A DNA stretch of 64,000 nt from Mesorhizobium sp. Root157 (GCF_001427385.1 NZ_LMGJ01000001.1:1-64000); one strand, 5' to 3'; positions 8,410-18,151 are shown, counted from the first letter of the stretch. Translations and numbers: made by a program. Notes: a model not told the origin generated them from the sequence alone.

Positions 8410-9042
8410 ATGCTTGCCCAGCGTCTTGTTCGCCTCCCTCGCAACCTGCCGGCCTTTCTGATGATGGCATTCGTGCTGCCGCTTCTGGCCGGCTGCGGCT
8501 ACAACACCATCCCGACGGCGGAAGAAAACGCCAAGGCTGCCTGGAGCGAAGTGCTCAACCAGTACCAGCGCCGCGCCGATCTCATCCCCAACCTCGTCGA
8601 GACGGTGAAGGGCTACGCCAGCCATGAGAAGGACGTGCTGGAAGGCGTGGTCGAGGCGCGCGCCAAGGCGACGCAAGTGACGGTGACGCCGGAGACCCTG
8701 TCCGATCCCAACGCTTTCAAGGCCTTCCAGGAAAACCAGGCCGGCCTGACCAGCGCCTTGTCGAGGCTGCTGGCGGTGGTGGAGAACTATCCCGACCTCA
8801 AGGCCAACCAGAATTTCCTTGCCCTGCAGGCACAGCTTGAGGGCACCGAAAACCGCATTGCGGTGGCCCGGCGCGACTATATTCAGGCAGTGCGGGACTA
8901 CAATTTGACGCTTCGCACCTTCCCGTCCGTGCTGTGGGCGACATTCTGGTTCCGCTCCAACGAGCCGTTCCAGAACTTCACCGTCGCCGAGGACAAGTTG
9001 GAAGCGCCGAAGGTGAATTTCGGCACCGGGCAAGGCGGCTGA
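8410..9042 (+). CDS. LemA-family lipoprotein
   Basis: This 210-residue protein has an N-terminal lipoprotein signal (hydrophobic stretch ending LLAGC at about residue 28), placing it on a membrane surface. The LemA core follows (WSEVLNQYQRRADLIPNLVETVKGY), with long helices. I chose the ATG at 8410 over upstream starts because an AGGGA site precedes it. It is followed by two TPM-domain genes; LemA and TPM proteins co-occur in many bacteria, but their joint function is not settled. Confidence 0.9.
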   Translation: MLAQRLVRLPRNLPAFLMMAFVLPLLAGCGYNTIPTAEENAKAAWSEVLNQYQRRADLIPNLVETVKGYASHEKDVLEGVVEARAKATQVTVTPETLSDPNAFKAFQENQAGLTSALSRLLAVVENYPDLKANQNFLALQAQLEGTENRIAVARRDYIQAVRDYNLTLRTFPSVLWATFWFRSNEPFQNFTVAEDKLEAPKVNFGTGQGG

Positions 9043-9070
9043 ACGGCGCGCCAGTAAAGCGGTTCAAAGT

Positions 9071-9931
9071 TTGACCTTGCGCTTTAAATCACCCCCCTCT
9101 GGCCTACCGGCTCGACGGATCGCAGGCGCCTTTGCGATTCTGCTTCTAAGCCTCTTCCTTCCGCTTGCGGCCTTAGCAGCCAGCCTGCCGACGCTGACCG
9201 GCAGGGTGGTCGACGATGCCGGCATGATCGACGCCGCCACCGAGGTGCTGCTGACGCAAAAGCTAGCCGAATTCGAAGCGAAGGGGTCCGACCAGATTGT
9301 CGTGGCCACCATTCCCAGTCTCGACGGCGAGGCGATCGAACCTTATTCCAATCGCCTGTTTCGCGCCTGGAATCTCGGCCAGGCCGGCGAGGACAACGGC
9401 GTGCTTGTGCTGGTGGCCCGCGACGACCGCAAGATGCGCATCGAGGTCGGCTACGGGCTGGAAGGCACGCTGACCGACCTGCATTCCAAGCTGATCATCG
9501 AAAACGACATGGTGCCGGCCTTCCGTGCCGGGGATTTTTCCGGCGGCATCGAAAAGGCCGTCGACGACATCATCATGGTTCTGGAGGGCAATCCGGAAGA
9601 ACTGGAGGCGCGAGGCGCCCGCAACCAGGATACGTCGATGGACATCGACGACTGGATTCCGGTCATCTTCATCACCATCTGGGTGATCCTTTTCTTCGGC
9701 GGCTTCGCCATGGCCATCCTGCCGCCGATCTTCGGCCAGAAGATCGGCCCCCGGCGCTACCGCTGGCTGGGCATGGTCTTCGACATGAACAACAAGGGCC
9801 GCTCAGGCCGGTCCTCGAGCGGTGGGGGCTGGTCATCCGGCGGAGGCGGCTGGTCGTCTGGTGGCGGCGGCGGCGGCTTTTCGGGCGGCGGCGGCTCGTC
9901 CGGTGGCGGCGGGGCATCGGGGGGTTGGTGA
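9071..9931 (+). CDS. TPM-domain membrane protein with Gly/Ser/Trp-rich tail (YgcG-like)
   Basis: This 286-residue protein starts at TTG; no ATG is available before the signal peptide, which ends LAALAAS near residue 37. A TPM domain (about residues 45-180; VDDAGMID, then EDNGVLVLVARDDRKMRIEVGYGLEG in part) faces outside the cell membrane. One transmembrane helix follows (IFITIWVILFFGGFAMAIL). The tail is low-complexity Gly-Ser-Trp repeats. It lies 28 bases after lemA and ends 2 bases before the next TPM gene. Confidence 0.85.
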   Translation: MTLRFKSPPSGLPARRIAGAFAILLLSLFLPLAALAASLPTLTGRVVDDAGMIDAATEVLLTQKLAEFEAKGSDQIVVATIPSLDGEAIEPYSNRLFRAWNLGQAGEDNGVLVLVARDDRKMRIEVGYGLEGTLTDLHSKLIIENDMVPAFRAGDFSGGIEKAVDDIIMVLEGNPEELEARGARNQDTSMDIDDWIPVIFITIWVILFFGGFAMAILPPIFGQKIGPRRYRWLGMVFDMNNKGRSGRSSSGGGWSSGGGGWSSGGGGGGFSGGGGSSGGGGASGGW

Positions 9932-9933
9932 AC

Positions 9934-10572
9934 ATGGCGACAGGTTCGATCAGCAGCGCCGACCATGAGCGCGTGGCAGCCGCCATACGCGCCGCCGAAG
10001 CAACGACCGACGGCGAGATCTACTGCTTGGTCGCGCACCGCAGCGACAGCTATTTCTTCCCTGCCGCCTTCATGGCGATGGCCGGCATCGTGCTTGTCAG
10101 CCTCGGCCTCGCCTATGCGGCGGAGTATTGGTGGCTTTCGATCCGCCTGCCGCATTTCATCCTGGCGCAGGGCCTGGCTGTGGCCAGCGTGCTCATGTTG
10201 CTGTGGCTGGCGCCGGCGCTGCGCATCCACCTGGTGCCGTGGCAAATGCGCCACCACGCCGCCCACGGCAATGCCGTGCGGCAGTTCCTCGCCCGCAACA
10301 TTCATCTGACCACTGCCCGCACCGGCGTGCTGATCTTCGTATCGCTTGCCGAGCGCTACGCCGAAGTCATCGCCGACACCGGCATCAACAGCCGCGTCGA
10401 ACAGCGGATCTGGGACGATGCGGTGCGCGACCTGACCGCCGCCGCGCGCGACGACCGCCTCGCCGACGGCTTCATCAAGACGATCGAGGCTGTCGGAGCG
10501 GTACTGGCCGAACATTTCCCGGTCTCGCCGGGCGATGCCAACGAACTCGACGACCGCCTGATCGAAATCTGA
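9934..10572 (+). CDS. Second TPM-domain protein with two membrane helices
   Basis: The 212-residue product begins with a TPM-type segment (HERVAAAIRAAEATTDGEIYCLV) interrupted by two hydrophobic helices (about residues 40-60 and 75-95). The TPM fold then resumes (TGVLIFVSLAERYAEVIADTGI). I place the start at ATG 9934, just after the previous stop at 9931 and preceded by a GGGGTTGGTG ribosome-site-like run. It completes a LemA-TPM-TPM set. Confidence 0.82.
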   Translation: MATGSISSADHERVAAAIRAAEATTDGEIYCLVAHRSDSYFFPAAFMAMAGIVLVSLGLAYAAEYWWLSIRLPHFILAQGLAVASVLMLLWLAPALRIHLVPWQMRHHAAHGNAVRQFLARNIHLTTARTGVLIFVSLAERYAEVIADTGINSRVEQRIWDDAVRDLTAAARDDRLADGFIKTIEAVGAVLAEHFPVSPGDANELDDRLIEI

Positions 10573-10581
10573 GCATCCCGA

Positions 10582-10597
10582 AGGCTGCGCGCAGCCT
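10582..10597. terminator. Hairpin after the LemA/TPM operon
   Basis: AGGCTGCGCGCAGCCT is a perfect 16-bp palindrome 10 bases after the TPM stop codon. It lacks a T-tract, so it may act as a Rho-dependent end or an mRNA 3' stabiliser rather than a classical intrinsic terminator. Confidence 0.4.
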
Positions 10598-10668
10598 CGC
10601 GTAAAAGTCGGCTTGCTGTCTGCACCTGACCTTGCAATCGACCAGCACGCGTTTATGGTTAACAAATC

Positions 10669-11175
10669 ATGAACACGTTGACGATCGACATCAGGAAGGC
10701 CGAACCCAGCGACGCAGGCGAAATCGCCGACGTGCACCTTGAGGCATGGCGTGGCGCTTATTCCGGCATCATCCCGCACAAGACCCTGACCTCGATGATC
10801 AATCGCCGCGGGGCGGACTGGTGGGCGAACGCCATACGGCGCGCCGCGGCGGTGCTTGTGGTTGAAATCGGCGGCACCATCGCCGGCTATGCCACCATCG
10901 GCCGCAACCGCGCCCGCGAACTTACCCAGCAAGGCGAGATCTACGAGCTTTACCTGCGCCCGGAATATCAAGGCATCGGCCTTGGCAGCCGCCTGTTTGC
11001 CGCCGCCCGCCAGCGGCTCAATGACCACGGCCTGAAGGGCATGGTCGTGTGGGCGTTGGAAGAAAACGATAATGCGCTCGCTTTCTATACCGGCGCCGGC
11101 GGCCGCGACATCGCCGAAGGCGTCGAGGTGTTCGAGCAGAAGGCGCTCAAGAAAGTCGCCTTCGTCTGGGAATAG
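10669..11175 (+). CDS. GNAT-family N-acetyltransferase
   Basis: This 168-residue protein has the complete GNAT fold order: beta1 (IDIRKAEPSDAGEIADVH), the acetyl-CoA motif A (YLRPEYQGIGLGSRLF, near residue 101) and motif B with LEENDNALAFYTGAGG near residue 125. The Q/R-x-x-G-x-G/A loop is present as YQGIGLG. Substrate unknown. It is monocistronic between the TPM genes and ppa. Confidence 0.88.
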   Translation: MNTLTIDIRKAEPSDAGEIADVHLEAWRGAYSGIIPHKTLTSMINRRGADWWANAIRRAAAVLVVEIGGTIAGYATIGRNRARELTQQGEIYELYLRPEYQGIGLGSRLFAAARQRLNDHGLKGMVVWALEENDNALAFYTGAGGRDIAEGVEVFEQKALKKVAFVWE

Positions 11176-11385
11176 CTGCCGTCTGGCGCGGCTGAAGCCT
11201 ATCGCCCGAAAGTGGAATCGTGTCGCATTGCAGGTTGCGAAAACCACCGGTATCGGAAACGTCGAAGCGGTGGCGTTTCCGGTCGAGCCGGCGAACCGTG
11301 CACGTCCTTAGTTTTCACACAATTGCCGAGACAAGACCGGTTTGGCATTTTTGCCGGAATTGCTCCAACGCCGAGAGGGTCAGCC

Positions 11386-11916
11386 ATGCGTATCGACGCG
11401 ATAGCCATCGGGAACAACCCGCCTGAAGACGTCAATGTCATCATCGAGGTGCCGGTGGGCGGCGAGCCGATCAAGTATGAGATGGACAAGGAGGCCGGCA
11501 CGCTGTTCGTCGACCGTTTCCTGCACACGCCGATGCGGTATCCGGGCAACTACGGTTTCGTGCCGCACACGCTTTCCGGCGACGGCGATCCGATCGACGT
11601 GCTGATCTGCTCGACGCGTGCGCTGGTGCCCGGCTGCATCATCAACGTGCGCCCGATCGGCGTGCTGGTGATGGAAGACAACGCCGGCCAGGACGAAAAG
11701 GTCATCGCCGTGCCCTCGCCGCATCTCACCAAGCGCTACGAGAAGATCGTCAACTATACCGACCTGCCGCAGATCACCCTCGACCAGGTGTCGCACTTCT
11801 TCGAGCACTACAAGGACCTGGAACCCGGCAAGTGGGTGAAGATCGGCGGCTGGTACGACGCCGCCCGCGCCAAGCAGATGATCGTCGAGGCGATCGACCG
11901 CGCCAAGGGCAAGTAA
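11386..11916 (+). CDS. ppa: Inorganic pyrophosphatase (class I)
   Basis: This 176-residue cytoplasmic enzyme hydrolyses pyrophosphate to phosphate and drives biosynthetic reactions. It has the family signature around [10 protein letters not shown] (residues 65-74, metal-binding Asp residues), [21 protein letters not shown] near the N-terminus (in part) and [13 protein letters not shown] at the C-terminus. I chose ATG 11386, preceded by GAGAGGG, over a longer open frame starting at 11212 that adds a non-homologous extension. Length matches the family. Confidence 0.96.
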   Translation: MRIDAIAIGNNPPEDVNVIIEVPVGGEPIKYEMDKEAGTLFVDRFLHTPMRYPGNYGFVPHTLSGDGDPIDVLICSTRALVPGCIINVRPIGVLVMEDNAGQDEKVIAVPSPHLTKRYEKIVNYTDLPQITLDQVSHFFEHYKDLEPGKWVKIGGWYDAARAKQMIVEAIDRAKGK

Positions 11917-11978
11917 GGCACGCTGTAGCGAGCGGTCTCTTCGGATCGAAGTGCTATTCCTTCACCGGCAAGGCAACA

Positions 11979-11998
11979 GGCCCTGCCGCTGCAGGGCC
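11979..11998. terminator. Hairpin between convergent ppa and fdsD
   Basis: GGCCCTGC and GCAGGGCC form a perfect 8-bp stem with a 4-base loop (CGCT). It lies between the ppa stop and the fdsD stop, so it could end transcription from both sides. No T-run follows in either direction, so intrinsic termination is uncertain. Confidence 0.45.
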
Positions 11999-12021
11999 GC
12001 GACCTTCTCACATCTTGTGGT

Positions 12022-12282
12022 TCAGTGGTGCGCGAGCGCTTTCGCTGCGCCGGCAGGCATTTCTCCCGGCGGCGGTTGCCTGACCTTAGCGGCGGCCTCA
12101 AGCACCAGGGCGTCGAAGCCCTTGGTTCCCTCACCGATCATTGCAAAGAACTGGCGGCGCATGCGCGGCTCCCAGAACTTGTTGATGTGGTCGGCGACGC
12201 CTGCGACGCCTTCGGCATGCGGCTTCGAACGGAAGAACATCGCGATCTGATTGGCTTGGTACATGAGTTTGTCAGGCGACAT
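12022..12282 (-). CDS. fdsD: Formate dehydrogenase delta subunit
   Basis: This 86-residue protein starts MSPDKLMYQANQIAMFF and contains the FdsD motif region (VADHINKFWEPRMRRQFF). FdsD is needed for activity of soluble NAD-dependent molybdenum formate dehydrogenases. I chose ATG 12282, which overlaps the end of fdhD by 11 bases, over an upstream open extension. It is the last gene of the fds operon. Confidence 0.87.
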   Translation of the reverse strand: MSPDKLMYQANQIAMFFRSKPHAEGVAGVADHINKFWEPRMRRQFFAMIGEGTKGFDALVLEAAAKVRQPPPGEMPAGAAKALAHH

Positions 12283-13147
12283 GCTTGGCAGCTCCGAAAA
12301 CGACGCGGTCGGGATGGGTGAAAATATCGAAATCGTCACCACGCACCAGCGCCACAAGGGTCATGCCGGAGCTTTCGGCGGTGCGGACGGCAAGTGCGGT
12401 CGGCGCCGAAATGGCGATGATGAAGGGCGCGCCGATGGCCGCCGTCTTCTGCACCATTTCGACCGAAACGCGGGAGGTGACGACAACGGCGCCGGATGAA
12501 CCGTCGGTGCCCGCTTTCGCCAACGCACCGGCCAGCTTGTCCAGCGCATTGTGGCGGCCGACATCCTCGCGCGCCATGACGATACCGTGGCCCGGCACGT
12601 AAAAGCCGGCGGCGTGAACAGCGCCGGTCTCCGAATGGAGCAACTGGACCCTGGATAGCAACTGGACCGACCGGACGATATCCTGTGCTTCAAGCGTCAG
12701 TCTGGAGGCATCGACGGCGTCGACGCTGCGCATCGCCTCTTCGATCGATTCGATACCGCACAGGCCGCAGCCGACAGGGCCGGCAAGCCGCCGCCGCCGC
12801 GCCTCGAACCGACGGTTGGCCGTGTCTTTCAGGCGGATCTGGATATCGATGCCGGCACCGTGGTCCTGGACCTCGATGGCGTCGATCTCGTCGGAGGAAC
12901 CGACAATGCCTTCCGTGATCGAAAAGCCGAGGGCGAAATCCTCGAAATCGGCAGGCGATGCCATCATCACGGCATGGGTGGTGCCGCCGTAGGACAGCGC
13001 GATCGGCGTTTCTTCCGGCACCATGCGGTTGGCGGCGGCGGCACCGGCAGAGCGCTTGGCAATGCGCGAAATCCGGGCAAGCGCGGGGCGCGCCGTCATG
13101 GCGACATGTCTCCCCGCGATCTGCCCGGTTGCGTCACCTGCAGTCAC
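12272..13147 (-). CDS. fdhD: Formate dehydrogenase accessory sulfurtransferase FdhD (FdsC)
   Basis: This 291-residue protein passes sulfur to the bis-MGD cofactor before its insertion into formate dehydrogenase. The conserved CGLCG cysteine motif is present near residue 124, and the C-terminal half has the family's GxVxAREDVGRHNALDK signature (seen as MAREDVGRHNALDKL). The ATG overlaps the fdsA stop (ATGA), indicating coupled translation. Confidence 0.93.
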   Translation of the reverse strand: MTAGDATGQIAGRHVAMTARPALARISRIAKRSAGAAAANRMVPEETPIALSYGGTTHAVMMASPADFEDFALGFSITEGIVGSSDEIDAIEVQDHGAGIDIQIRLKDTANRRFEARRRRLAGPVGCGLCGIESIEEAMRSVDAVDASRLTLEAQDIVRSVQLLSRVQLLHSETGAVHAAGFYVPGHGIVMAREDVGRHNALDKLAGALAKAGTDGSSGAVVVTSRVSVEMVQKTAAIGAPFIIAISAPTALAVRTAESSGMTLVALVRGDDFDIFTHPDRVVFGAAKHVA

Positions 13148-16017
13148 TCCGCCGCAGCCAGAGGGGTGATCTGGCGGCTCTTGCGGCTCAACTCCTCATA
13201 CTCAAGCTGCCAATCGGTCGGACCGTTGGACGGCGAGATCTGAACGGCAGTGACCTTGAACTCCGGACAGCCGGTCGCCCAGTCCGTGTAGTCGGTGGTG
13301 ATGACGTTGGCCTGCGTGTCGGGATGGTGGAAGGTGGTGTAGACAACACCGGGCGCAACCCTGTCGGTGATCAATGCCTTGAGCGTCGTTTCGTTGGAGC
13401 GGCTCGACAGCCGCACCAGTTCGCCGTCACGGATACCGCGATCCTCGGCATCCTGCGGGTGGATCTCCAGCCGATCCTCGTCATGCCACACGACATTGTC
13501 GGTACGGCGGGTCTGGGCGCCGACATTGTACTGGCTGAGGATGCGTCCGGTGGTGAGCAGGAGCGGGAAGCGCGGGCCGACCTTCTCGTCCGTACCGACA
13601 TATTCGGTGCGCACGAAATTGCCCTTGCCGCGAACGATGCCGGTGGTGTGCATGATCGGTGTGCCCATCGGTGCCTTCTCGTTGCACGGCCACTGTACCG
13701 AGCCGACTTCGTCGAGGAAATCAAAGCTGACGCCGGCGAAAGTAGGGGTCGTCGCAGCGATCTCGTCCATGACCTGCGAGGGATGGGTGTAGGTCCAGTC
13801 GAGGCCGAGAGCGCGGGCGAGTTCCTGCGTCGCTTCCCAATCGGCGTAACGGGCCTTCGGCTCCATCACCTTGCGCACACGGTTGATGCGGCGCTCGGCG
13901 TTGATGAAAGTGCCTTCCTTTTCGAGGAAGGTCGAGCCCGGCAGGAAGACGTGCGCATAGCGCGCCGTCTCGTTGAGGAAGAGGTCGTGAACGACCACGC
14001 ACTCCATCGCGGCAAGACCGGCGGAGACGTGACCGGTGTCGGGGTCGGACTGAAGGATGTCTTCACCCTGGATGTAGATGCCCTTGAAGGTCCCGTCGAC
14101 GGCGGCGTCGAGCATGTTGGGAATGCGCAGGCCCGGCTCCGAATCGAGCTTCACGCCCCACAGATCCTCGTAGATCTTGCGCACCGCATCGGTCGCAACG
14201 TGACGATAGCCGGGGAATTCGTGCGGGAACGAGCCCATGTCGCACGAACCCTGCACGTTGTTCTGGCCGCGCAGCGGGTTCACGCCCACGCCCCTGCGGC
14301 CAAGGTTGCCGGTCGCCATGGCGAGGTTGGCGATACCCATGACCGCGGTCGAGCCCTGGCTGTGCTCGGTGACGCCGAGGCCGTAGTAGATGGCGCCGTT
14401 GCCGCCGGTGGCATAAAGGCGAGCCGCCTCGCGAATGGATTCAGCATCCACGCCGCAGATCTTGGCCGTTTCCTCCGGGCTGTAGCGTGCATTGGAGACA
14501 AATTCCGCCCAGTCGTCGAACGCTTCGCGATCGCAATGGGAGTTAATGTAAGCTTCGTTGTAGAGCTTCTCGGTGACGATGACGTGGGCCAAGCCGGTCA
14601 GAATGGCGACGTTGGTGCCAGGCTGGATCGGCAGATGGTGAGCCGCCTTGATGTGCGGGCTCTTCACCAGATCGATGCGGCGCGGATCGATGACGATGAT
14701 CCTGGCGCCCTGACGCAAGCGCTGCTTCATGCGTGATGCGAACACGGGATGCGCGTCGGTCGGGTTGGCGCCGATCAGGATCATGACATCGCATTCTTCG
14801 ACCGAATCGAAGTCCTGCGTGCCGGCGGACGTACCCAGCGTGGTGTTGAGTCCATAGCCGGTCGGCGAGTGGCAGACGCGAGCGCAGGTGTCGACGTTGT
14901 TGTTCTGGAAGCCCTGCCGCACAAGCTTCTGGACGAGATAGGTTTCCTCGTTGGTGCAACGCGACGACGTGATGCCGCCGATGGAACCGCGGCCATATTG
15001 GTACTGGATGCGGCGGAACTCGTTGGCGGTGTAGGCCAGCGCTTCTTCCCACGACACTTCGCGCCACGGATCGGTGGTCTTTTCCCGGATCATGGGCGAG
15101 AGGATGCGGTCGGTGTGGGTGGCGTAGCCGTAGGCGAAGCGGCCCTTGACGCAGGAGTGGCCATGGTTGGCCTTGCCTGCCTTGTAAGGCATCATGCGAA
15201 TGACCTGCCCTCCCTGCATTTCGGCCTTGAAGGAGCAGCCGACCCCGCAATAGGCGCAAGTCGTGACGACCGACGTCTCAGGCATGCCCTTTTCCAGCAC
15301 CGTCTTCTCGCGCAGCGCGTCGGTCGGGCAGGCCTGCACGCAGGCGCCGCACGACACGCATTCGGACTCGACGAAGGATTCGTTCATGCCGGCGGCAATG
15401 CGAGACTCAAAGCCCCTGCCCTCGATGGTCAGCGCGAAAGTGCCCTGCACGTCCTCACAGGCACGCACGCAACGCGAGCAGACGATGCACTGCGACGGGT
15501 CGTAGATGAAATAGGGATTGGATTCGTCGCGGGCGATGTAGTCGATGTTCAGCGAACCGTTGCTCGGTGCAACGTGATTGCGGCCATCGAGGCCGTAGCG
15601 GTTTTCGGTAAGCCCGACGGTCGAGGCGACCTTGTCGAACTCGCTCCCACCGGTGCCGCGCTGCTCGTTCCAGCCGCTCGGATGGTCGGAAACGTAGAGT
15701 TCAAGGACGCCCTTGCGGATGGCGTCGAGACGCTCCGAACGGGTATGGACCACGATGCCTTCAGCCACAGGCGTGGTGCAGGAGGCGGGTGTTCCGTTGC
15801 GGCCCTCGACCTCCACCACACAGATGCGGCAGGAGCCGAAGGAATCGAGCGAATCAGTGGCGCACAGCTTGGGGATCTCGACGCCCGCTTCCATGGAAGC
15901 GCGCATGATCGAGGTGCCTTCGGGCACAGTAACGGACTTGCCGTCGACCAGCAGCGTCACCTGCTTTGCGGATTTGGACTCCGGAGTGCCGAAGTCGATT
16001 TCGTGAATGAGACCCAT
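13144..16017 (-). CDS. fdsA: NAD-dependent formate dehydrogenase alpha (catalytic) subunit
   Basis: This 957-residue molybdenum enzyme oxidises formate to CO2. In order it has an N-terminal [2Fe-2S] domain (cysteines in LCATDSLDSFGSCRICVVE), a His/Cys-ligated cluster region, a two-cluster ferredoxin domain (CIVCSRCVRAC, CVSCGACVQACP), a [4Fe-4S] lead-in to the molybdopterin domain (CAYCGVGC) and the MGD-binding domains. The active-site residue is cysteine (RVCHSPTGYG), not selenocysteine. Length fits FdsA/FdhF-like subunits. It is followed by fdhD and preceded by the broken fdsB. Confidence 0.96.
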   Translation of the reverse strand: MGLIHEIDFGTPESKSAKQVTLLVDGKSVTVPEGTSIMRASMEAGVEIPKLCATDSLDSFGSCRICVVEVEGRNGTPASCTTPVAEGIVVHTRSERLDAIRKGVLELYVSDHPSGWNEQRGTGGSEFDKVASTVGLTENRYGLDGRNHVAPSNGSLNIDYIARDESNPYFIYDPSQCIVCSRCVRACEDVQGTFALTIEGRGFESRIAAGMNESFVESECVSCGACVQACPTDALREKTVLEKGMPETSVVTTCAYCGVGCSFKAEMQGGQVIRMMPYKAGKANHGHSCVKGRFAYGYATHTDRILSPMIREKTTDPWREVSWEEALAYTANEFRRIQYQYGRGSIGGITSSRCTNEETYLVQKLVRQGFQNNNVDTCARVCHSPTGYGLNTTLGTSAGTQDFDSVEECDVMILIGANPTDAHPVFASRMKQRLRQGARIIVIDPRRIDLVKSPHIKAAHHLPIQPGTNVAILTGLAHVIVTEKLYNEAYINSHCDREAFDDWAEFVSNARYSPEETAKICGVDAESIREAARLYATGGNGAIYYGLGVTEHSQGSTAVMGIANLAMATGNLGRRGVGVNPLRGQNNVQGSCDMGSFPHEFPGYRHVATDAVRKIYEDLWGVKLDSEPGLRIPNMLDAAVDGTFKGIYIQGEDILQSDPDTGHVSAGLAAMECVVVHDLFLNETARYAHVFLPGSTFLEKEGTFINAERRINRVRKVMEPKARYADWEATQELARALGLDWTYTHPSQVMDEIAATTPTFAGVSFDFLDEVGSVQWPCNEKAPMGTPIMHTTGIVRGKGNFVRTEYVGTDEKVGPRFPLLLTTGRILSQYNVGAQTRRTDNVVWHDEDRLEIHPQDAEDRGIRDGELVRLSSRSNETTLKALITDRVAPGVVYTTFHHPDTQANVITTDYTDWATGCPEFKVTAVQISPSNGPTDWQLEYEELSRKSRQITPLAAAE

Positions 16018-16028
16018 GTCCGCTTCTC

Positions 16029-17585
16029 CTATTCGGCGGCTTCGGCGACTGGCACCGGCTTAAAGTCTTCAGGGAAATGCGTGAGCGCGCTCATCACCGG
16101 ATAAGGCGTGAAACCGCCCAGCGCGCAGAGCGAGCCGAACTTCATCGTATTGCAAAGGTCGGTTACGAGCGCGACCTGCTTCTGCGGCTCGATGCCCGCA
16201 GCCAGCTTGTCCAGCGTTTCAACGCCGCGCGTCGAGCCGACGCGGCACGGCGTGCACTTGCCGCAGCTTTCGACGGCACAGAACTCCATGGCGAAACGCG
16301 CCTGCTTCAGCATGTCGGCGCTGTCGTCGAAAACGACGATGCCGGCATGGCCGATCAGGCCGTCCTTGGCGGCGAAGGCCTCATAGTCGAACGGCGTATC
16401 GAACAGGCCGCGCGGGAAATAGGCGCCAAGCGGGCCGCCGACCTGCACCGCCTTGACCGGACGCCCGGTGACGGTGCCGCCGCCGATGTCGTCGATGATT
16501 TCGCCAAGCGTGAGGCCGAAGGCCGTCTCGAACAGGCCGCCATACTTGATGTTGCCGGCGATCTGGATGGGAATGGTGCCGCGCGAACGACCCATGCCGA
16601 AATCCTTGTAGTAGGCCGCGCCCTTGTCCATGATGATCGGCACCGACGCCAAAGAGATGACGTTGTTGATCACCGTCGGCTGCCCGAACAGGCCCTTGTG
16701 CGCCGGCAGCGGCGGCTTGGCGCGCACCATGCCGCGCTTGCCTTCCAGGCTGTCGAGCAATGCCGTTTCCTCGCCGCAGACATAGGCCCCGGCACCGACC
16801 CGCACTTCCATGTCGAAGGCGTTGGGCGAACCCAGCACATTGAGGCCGAGCACGCGCGCCTTGCGGGCGATTTCGACGGCCTTGCGCATCACGGCGACCG
16901 CGTGCGGGTATTACGAGCGGATATAGATGTAGCCCATGGTCGCGCCGGTCGCGATGCCGGCGATCGTCATGCCTTCGATCAGCACGAACGGATCGCCCTC
17001 CATGATCATGCGATCGGCGAAGGTGCCGGAATCGCCCTCGTCGGCGTTGCAGACGATGTATTTGCGCTCCGCCGCGGTATCGAGCACGGTCTTCCACTTG
17101 ATACCGGTCGGGAAGCCGGCGCCGCCGCGCCCGCGCAAGCCCGATTCCGTCACCTGGGCGACGACGTCGGCAGGCGCCATCGCAACCGCCTTGCGCAGGC
17201 CGGCAAGGCCGCCGTGGCTCTCATAGGCTTCGAGCGAAAGCGGATCGATGATGCCGCAGCGCGCAAAGGTCAGCCTGGTCTGTTTGGCAATGTAGGGAAT
17301 GGCTTCCGGGTCACCCAGCCAATGCTTGTGGTGGCCGCCGGACAGGAAGCCGCTGTCGAACAGGCTTTTCATGTCGGACGGCTTGACCGGACCGTAGGCG
17401 ACGCGGCCGGCATCGGTCTCGACCTCGACCATCGGCTCGAGGAAATAGGCGCCGCGCGAGCCGTTGCGCACGATCTTGGCCTCGATGCCGCGCTCGGCCA
17501 GTTCCTGCTCGATCGCCTTGGCGACCTTCTCGGCGCCAAGCGCCAGAGCGCCTGAATCGCCGGGGATATAGATATGGGGTTTCAC
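16029..17585 (-). pseudogene. fdsB: Formate dehydrogenase beta subunit, interrupted by an in-frame TAA
   Basis: Both halves are in one frame and together would give 518 residues: a thioredoxin-like N-terminus, the FMN/NAD-binding core (GRGGAGFPTG near residue 162), then an SLBB region and the [4Fe-4S] motif CGKCTPCRVGSTRG. This subunit passes electrons to NAD+. The GTG start (17585) overlaps the fdsG stop (GTGA). At codon 225 (16913-16911) the sequence reads IYIRS-stop-YPHAV, where the family has an aromatic/acidic RGEY-like continuation. A GAA-to-TAA single-base change explains it. Downstream coding remains fully open to its natural end, arguing for a very recent mutation or a sequencing error. 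Confidence 0.87.
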
Positions 17586-18061
17586 GAGCGGACCTCCGCA
17601 ACGATTTCGTCGACCTTGTCGGCGTCGATCCGGCCGATGACCTCGCCGTCGAGCAGCGCGGCGGGCGAGCAGGCGCAAAGCCCGAGGCAGTAGACCGGCT
17701 CCAGCGTGACAGCACCATCGGACGTGGTCTGGTGGAAATCGATGCCAAGCGCCTGCTTGAGACGGGCAGCGACAGCGTCGCTACCCATCGACTGGCACGA
17801 TTCCGCCTGGCACAGCTTCAGCACATGGCGGCCGGCAGGCTGCTTGCGGTAGTCATGATAGAACGAGACGACGCCGTAAACTTCGGCGCGCGACAGGTTC
17901 AGTTTCGATGCGATGATCGGAAGAGCCTCTTGCGGCACATAGCCGAACTCTTCCTGGATGCCGTGCAAAATTGGCAGAAGTGGGCCTTCAAGACCCTTCA
18001 TGTCATCGATGATCGATGCAGCTTGCGCCGCGATCTCGGTACGTGCCGGCTGCATATTCAT
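17582..18061 (-). CDS. fdsG: Formate dehydrogenase gamma subunit
   Basis: This 159-residue NuoE-like subunit carries a [2Fe-2S] cluster in a thioredoxin-type fold. The four cysteine ligands are visible in LCQAESCQSMG and YCLGLCACSPA. It opens the fds operon (G-B-A-C-D order, as in Rhodobacter and Cupriavidus). A GGGAGGGCC ribosome site precedes the ATG at 18061. A LysR-type site lies upstream. Confidence 0.93.
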   Translation of the reverse strand: MNMQPARTEIAAQAASIIDDMKGLEGPLLPILHGIQEEFGYVPQEALPIIASKLNLSRAEVYGVVSFYHDYRKQPAGRHVLKLCQAESCQSMGSDAVAARLKQALGIDFHQTTSDGAVTLEPVYCLGLCACSPAALLDGEVIGRIDADKVDEIVAEVRS

Positions 18062-18151
18062 GCAGGCCCTCCCATAATCGTAGCTATGTGTCGCTAAACA
18101 ACACCAAAAGCAGAGAAATCTACAGGGATCAATACGCGTGTTTCGTCGGTC

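Noticed and set aside
16911-16913. Selenocysteine or readthrough explanation for the stop in the formate dehydrogenase operon
   Set aside because: Selenocysteine uses TGA at the alpha-subunit active site. This is TAA in the beta subunit at a Glu position, and FdsA carries an ordinary active-site Cys (RVCHSPT).
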